Of a DNA stretch of 64,000 nt, positions 60,296-64,000 are shown piece after piece. The notes below the pieces were generated by a model. The model was not told where the DNA came from. It did not search any database and saw only the letters and a program-made list of their open reading frames with translations. Origin of the DNA: Rhodoferax sp. (GTDB lineage: Bacteria; Pseudomonadota; Gammaproteobacteria; Burkholderiales; Burkholderiaceae_C); contig JACKLK010000013.1 of assembly GCA_024236015.1 (NCBI GenBank), positions 1 to 64,000 on the forward strand, in the 5' to 3' direction. Made by a program: the position numbers and the translations under genes. Each line of letters opens with the position of its first letter. Position 1 is the stretch's first letter.

Positions 60296-60703
60296 ATGAA
60301 AACCACACTGACACCCGGACTCGAGCACAGCGTGACCTTCGACGTCACGCGCGAGCAGACGATCGACTTCATGGGCGAGCAGGCCCGCGTCTATGCCACG
60401 CCCATGCTGGTGCGCGACATCGAAGTCGCCTGCCGCAACCTGCTGCTGCAACACCTCGACCCCGGCGAGGACTCGGTGGGCACCCGGGTCGCGATCGACC
60501 ACATCGCCGCCACGCTGCTGGGCATGCCGGTCACGCTGACGGTCCGCATCCAGGCTGTCGAAGGCCGGGCCGTCGTGTTCGAGGTCGACGGTCGCGACGC
60601 GGTCGAACCCATCGTGCGCGGGCAACACGCGCGCTTCATCGTCGATGTCGCCAAGACGGCCCAGCGCCTGGCCGCCAAGGCGCGGAAGGCGAAAGAGGGA
60701 TGA
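60296..60703 (+). CDS. Hotdog-fold thioesterase (FlK-like)
   Basis: The 135-residue protein starts MKTTLTPGLEHSVTFDVT and has the FlK-type hotdog features YATPMLVRDIEVACRNLLLQHLD and SVGTRVAIDHIAATLLGMPV. FlK itself hydrolyses fluoroacetyl-CoA with Thr, Glu and His. Here Thr36 (ATPMLV), Glu41-region and His68-region could play these parts. In this operon an aromatic acyl-CoA such as phenylacetyl-CoA or a toxic by-product may be the substrate, which is inference. Its end overlaps padB by ATGA. Confidence 0.75.
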   Translation: MKTTLTPGLEHSVTFDVTREQTIDFMGEQARVYATPMLVRDIEVACRNLLLQHLDPGEDSVGTRVAIDHIAATLLGMPVTLTVRIQAVEGRAVVFEVDGRDAVEPIVRGQHARFIVDVAKTAQRLAAKARKAKEG

Positions 60704-63432
60704 GCGTGACGGCCTCGACCGCGACCACCCGGCTGGTGCCGACCTACTGCTACCAGTGCGTCGCAGGGCCGGACCTGCTCAACGTCAAGGTGCAGGACGG
60801 TGTGGCGACCGAGATCGCGCCCAACCTGTGCGCGGCCGAGGTCCATCCCGGTGGCGGCAAGGTCTGCGTCAAGGCCTTCGGCCTGGTGCAGAAGACCTAC
60901 AACCCGAACCGGGTGCTGACACCGCTGAAACGCAGCAACCCGCGCAAGGGCCGCGACGAGGACCCCGGTTTTGTCGCGATCTCGTGGGACGAAGCCTACG
61001 GTCTGATCGCGGACCGGCTCAACCGGATCCGCGGCGAAGGCCTGCGCGATGCGTCCGGTTATCCGCGGGTGGCCGCCAGTTTCGGCGGCGGCGGCACGCC
61101 GCAGTCCTACATGGGAACCTTCCCCGCCTTCCTGTCGGCCTGGGGTCCGGTGGACATGGGTTTCGGCTCCGGCCAGGGCGTCAAGTGTTACCACTCGGAA
61201 CACCTGTACGGTGAGTTCTGGCACCGCGCCTTCATCGTCGCGCCCGACACGCCGCTGTGCAACTACCTGATCTCCTGCGGCTCCAACATCGAGGCCTCGG
61301 GCGGCGTGGTCGGCATCTGGCGCCACTCCAAGGCCCGCGTGCGCGGCATGCAGCGGGTGCAGGTCGAGCCGCATCTGTCGGTCACCGGTGCCTGTTCGGC
61401 GCAGTGGGTGCCGATCAAGCCCAAGACCGATCCGGCCTTCCTGTATGCGCTGATCCATGTGATGCTGCACGAGGTCGCGCGCGACCGGCTGGACCTGCCG
61501 TTCCTGCGCCAGCGCACCGCCTCGCCCTACCTGGTCGGGCCGGCCGGTTATTACCTGCGCGAGCGCGCCAGCCGCAAGCCGCTGGTGTGGGACCTGCGCA
61601 GCGCCAGCGCGCGTGTGCATGATGCGCCCGACATCGAGGAAGCGCTCGAGGGCAGCTACGCGGTCGACGCGATCGAGATCGGCCCGGACGGCGATGTCGT
61701 CGGCGACGGCCTGCTGCAGGGCCAGACCGCGTTCACCCGGTTGGTCGGGCACATGTTGCCGTATGCGCCCGAATGGGCCCAGGCCATCTGCGACGTGCCG
61801 GCCGAGGCCATGCGGCGCATCGCGCTGGACTACGTCGGCCATGCCTGCGTCGGCCAGACCATCGACATCGAAGGCCAGACCATGCCGTACCGCCCGGTCG
61901 CGGTGACGCTGGGCAAGACCGTCAACAACGGCTGGGGCGGCTTCGAGTGCTGCTGGGCGCGCACCGTGCTGGCCACGCTGGTCGGCGCGCTGGAGGTGCC
62001 CGGCGGCACCATCGGCACGACGGTGCGCCTGACCCGCCCGATGTCGCAGCGCCACGACAGCGTCACGCCAGGGCCGGACGGATTCATGCATTACCCGTTG
62101 AACACCACCGACAAGGCGAAATGGGCACCGACGCCCAATATCCGCAATGCGTATCGCACCATGGTGCCGCTGGCGGCCGACGGCCCGTGGAGCCAGGCGC
62201 TGGGGCCGACCCATTTCTCGTGGATGTTCATGGACGAGACGCCCAAGGGCCTGCCCCGCGTCGGCCCCCCGGATGTCTGGTTCCTGTACCGCACCAACCC
62301 GGCGATCTCGTTCTGGGATACCGACGCGCTGGGCGAGAAGATGGCGCGTTTCCCGTTCGTCGTGGCCTTTGCCTACAGCCGCGACGAAACCAACCATTTC
62401 GCCGACATCTTGCTGCCCGATGCGACCGACCTGGAAAGCCTGCAGCTGATCCGCATCGGCACGACCAAATATGTCGAGCAATTCTGGGACCATGAAGGTT
62501 TCGCGCTGCGCCAGCCCGCCGTCGAAGCACGCGGCCAGGCGCGCGACTTCACCGACATCGCGACCGAACTGGCCGAACGCACCGGCTTGACCGCCGGTTA
62601 CAACGCCGCGATCAACAAGGGCGCGGCCGGTGTTCCCTTGCGCGGCGAACACGCCGACCACAGCCTGGCGCCGGACCAGGTGCACAGCCGCGACGCGATC
62701 TGGGACGCGGTCTGCCGCGCCGCCAGCGCCGAGTTGTCGGACGGCGCCGAGTCGCACGGCCTCGACTGGTGGAAGGAACACGGCCTGGCCACCAAGCCGT
62801 ACCCGCGCAAGCGCTGGTACCTGCTGCCGACCATGGTCGAGCGCGGCCTGCGTTTCGAGTTGCCCTACCAGGAGCGCCTGATGCGCGTGGGCGCCGAACT
62901 CGGCCGGCGGCTGCATGAACACGATATGCACTGGTGGGACACGCAGCTGGCCGAGTACCAGGCACTGCCGAAATGGAAGGATTTCCCGGCCTTCTGGGAG
63001 GCCATCGTGGTCGAGGCCGGTGCCAAGAAAAGCGACTATCCGTTCTGGCTGCTGACGGCGCGCTCGATGCAATATGCCTGGGGCGGCAACGTCGGCATGC
63101 AGATGATCAAGGAGGTGGCCGACAACATCGCCGGCCACCGCGGTGTCATCGTCAACAGCCAGACGGCCGAACGCCTGGGCATCGCGGACGGTGACGCGAT
63201 CGAGATCGCGACCCCCAAACGCGCGGTGCGCGGACGCGCCGTGCTGCGCCAGGGCATACGCCCCGACACGCTGCTGATGATCGGCCAGTTCGGCCACTGG
63301 GAGACGCCGCTGGCCAAGGACTTCGGCGTACCGAGCCTGAACACGCTGGCCAGCATGTCGATGGCGCAGACCGACGCCACCGGTTCAGGCGCCGACATCG
63401 TGCGCGTGGCGTTGCGCAAGGGCACGAGATGA
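60700..63432 (+). CDS. padB: Phenylacetyl-CoA:acceptor oxidoreductase, molybdopterin subunit
   Basis: The 910-residue catalytic subunit belongs to the DMSO reductase family. The N-terminal cysteines C17, C20, C44 and C56 could hold a [4Fe-4S] cluster. No Tat signal with twin arginine is visible. KCYHSEHLYGEF near residue 165 is the likely Mo-ligand region, and the C-terminal domain (VNSQTAERLGIADGDAIEI) is the usual dinucleotide-binding part. It would oxidise phenylacetyl-CoA to phenylglyoxylate with quinone as acceptor. The size fits the about 100 kDa subunit I recall from Aromatoleum and Thauera. Another oxidoreductase of the family is possible. Confidence 0.82.
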   Translation: MSVTASTATTRLVPTYCYQCVAGPDLLNVKVQDGVATEIAPNLCAAEVHPGGGKVCVKAFGLVQKTYNPNRVLTPLKRSNPRKGRDEDPGFVAISWDEAYGLIADRLNRIRGEGLRDASGYPRVAASFGGGGTPQSYMGTFPAFLSAWGPVDMGFGSGQGVKCYHSEHLYGEFWHRAFIVAPDTPLCNYLISCGSNIEASGGVVGIWRHSKARVRGMQRVQVEPHLSVTGACSAQWVPIKPKTDPAFLYALIHVMLHEVARDRLDLPFLRQRTASPYLVGPAGYYLRERASRKPLVWDLRSASARVHDAPDIEEALEGSYAVDAIEIGPDGDVVGDGLLQGQTAFTRLVGHMLPYAPEWAQAICDVPAEAMRRIALDYVGHACVGQTIDIEGQTMPYRPVAVTLGKTVNNGWGGFECCWARTVLATLVGALEVPGGTIGTTVRLTRPMSQRHDSVTPGPDGFMHYPLNTTDKAKWAPTPNIRNAYRTMVPLAADGPWSQALGPTHFSWMFMDETPKGLPRVGPPDVWFLYRTNPAISFWDTDALGEKMARFPFVVAFAYSRDETNHFADILLPDATDLESLQLIRIGTTKYVEQFWDHEGFALRQPAVEARGQARDFTDIATELAERTGLTAGYNAAINKGAAGVPLRGEHADHSLAPDQVHSRDAIWDAVCRAASAELSDGAESHGLDWWKEHGLATKPYPRKRWYLLPTMVERGLRFELPYQERLMRVGAELGRRLHEHDMHWWDTQLAEYQALPKWKDFPAFWEAIVVEAGAKKSDYPFWLLTARSMQYAWGGNVGMQMIKEVADNIAGHRGVIVNSQTAERLGIADGDAIEIATPKRAVRGRAVLRQGIRPDTLLMIGQFGHWETPLAKDFGVPSLNTLASMSMAQTDATGSGADIVRVALRKGTR

Positions 63433-63482
63433 CGAAACCCACACACCTCCCGTTCGCCGTCCAGACAGGAGGCCGGCCATGA
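63429..63482 (+). CDS. Possible 17-codon leader/coupling ORF between padB and padC
   Basis: ATG at 63429 overlaps the padB stop (ATGA) and the frame ends in TGA at 63480-63482, overlapping the padC ATG. The peptide would be MTKPTHLPFAVQTGGRP. It has no ribosome site of its own except through read-on from padB. It could pass ribosomes from padB to padC or be chance. Confidence 0.3.
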   Translation: MTKPTHLPFAVQTGGRP

Positions 63483-64000
63483 CCCGCTGGGCAATGGTCG
63501 CCGACCTGCGCCGCTGCGTCGGCTGCCAGACCTGCACCGCAGCCTGCCGCCATGCCAATGCGACGCCGCCGGGCGTGCAATGGCGGCGCGTGCTCGACAT
63601 GGAGTTCGGCAGCTACCCGGACGTGCAGCGTGTGTTCGTCCCGGTCGGCTGCCAGCATTGCGACGAGCCGCCCTGCATGGACGTCTGCCCGACCACGGCG
63701 ACCCGCAAACGTGCGGACGGCATCGTCACGATCGACTACGACCTGTGCATCGGCTGCGCGTATTGCGCCGTGGCCTGCCCCTACCAGGCGCGCTACAAGA
63801 CCGAACGCGCGACCTTCGCCTATGGTGCCGATCCGATCACCAGCGAGGCGGTGCGCCAGGACGATGCACGGCTCGGCGTGGCCACCAAGTGCACCTTCTG
63901 TGTCGATCGTATCGACGCCGGGCTGGAACAGGGCCTGACCCCCGGGGTGGATGCCGAGGCCACGCCCGCGTGCGTCAACGCCTGCATCGCCGACGCATTG
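63479..64000 (+). CDS. padC: Phenylacetyl-CoA:acceptor oxidoreductase, iron-sulfur subunit (partial)
   Basis: The first 174 residues of a DmsB/NrfC-like ferredoxin subunit are present; the frame is open at the right edge. Cysteine motifs follow in order: CVGCQTCTAAC, CQHCDEPPCMDVC, CIGCAYCAVAC, then CTFC and CVNAC. These make four [4Fe-4S] clusters that lead electrons from PadB toward a membrane anchor (PadD), which would lie beyond the window. AGGAGG stands six bases before the ATG at 63479. Confidence 0.85.
   Translation, partial: MTRWAMVADLRRCVGCQTCTAACRHANATPPGVQWRRVLDMEFGSYPDVQRVFVPVGCQHCDEPPCMDVCPTTATRKRADGIVTIDYDLCIGCAYCAVACPYQARYKTERATFAYGADPITSEAVRQDDARLGVATKCTFCVDRIDAGLEQGLTPGVDAEATPACVNACIADAL

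Overview
The window is GC-rich chromosomal DNA of a denitrifying betaproteobacterium, most likely of the order Burkholderiales. Supporting signs are a narGHJI-type respiratory nitrate reductase, a Bug-family solute receptor, a PEP-CTERM protein, a Thauera-type ATP-dependent benzoyl-CoA reductase, and an intergenic repeat of a style I associate with Comamonadaceae. No rRNA, tRNA, CRISPR array, phage or transposase was seen.

Layout. 1-2555: end of a nitrate reductase operon (narH C-terminus, narJ, narI, a parvulin isomerase). 2634-4150: a hemerythrin-like protein behind an FNR-type box, then a TVP38/DedA-type membrane protein. 4320-8551: an aapJQMP amino-acid ABC importer with a terminator between receptor and permease genes. 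8620-16405: housekeeping genes (phosphodiesterase, MFS and DMT transporters, a YqjD/YqjE/YqjK stress trio, two c-type cytochromes, a phasin-like protein, glyoxalase I). 16591-21770: envelope genes and a two-component system, a His/Pro-rich secreted protein, a PEP-CTERM protein and a secreted HExxH protein. 21952-22544: a VapBC toxin-antitoxin pair.

22705-34772 is an accessory catabolic island, probably for quaternary amines. It holds a LysR regulator, an MttB-type methyltransferase, a dimethylglycine-demethylase-like flavoprotein, two decayed redox genes, a GntR regulator, a DUF3604 protein, a Bug receptor, a gamma-butyrobetaine hydroxylase and a TauE exporter. 34829-37356 is edd-eda (Entner-Doudoroff) with a HexR-like box.

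37497-64000 is an anaerobic aromatic degradation island. On the minus strand, had-oah-dch-bcrCBAD-fdx converts benzoyl-CoA to a ring-opened C7 dicarboxyl-CoA. Divergently, korAB (2-oxoglutarate:ferredoxin oxidoreductase) recharges the ferredoxin and heads a long operon with a ferritin-like protein, a RidA protein, a BadI-type hydrolase and a four-gene 2-oxoacid oxidoreductase that I read as phenylglyoxylate dehydrogenase. After a convergent rrf2-GNAT pair come a LIV-type ABC importer, a hotdog thioesterase and padBC (phenylacetyl-CoA:acceptor oxidoreductase), cut by the window end. Together these would run phenylacetyl-CoA to phenylglyoxylate to benzoyl-CoA to dienoyl-CoA to ring cleavage. An FNR-type box in the had/korA divergent promoter region suggests induction without oxygen.

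The most notable points are: BadI next to a Thauera-type reductase and Oah, so two ring-opening hydrolases sit in one locus; a repeat apparently inserted in frame in the N-terminus of bcrB; a flavoprotein-ferredoxin fusion in the phenylglyoxylate dehydrogenase; an Rrf2 regulator without cluster cysteines coupled to an acetyltransferase; and an MttB methyltransferase with no corrinoid partner. All calls come from reading the sequence; no database search was run.
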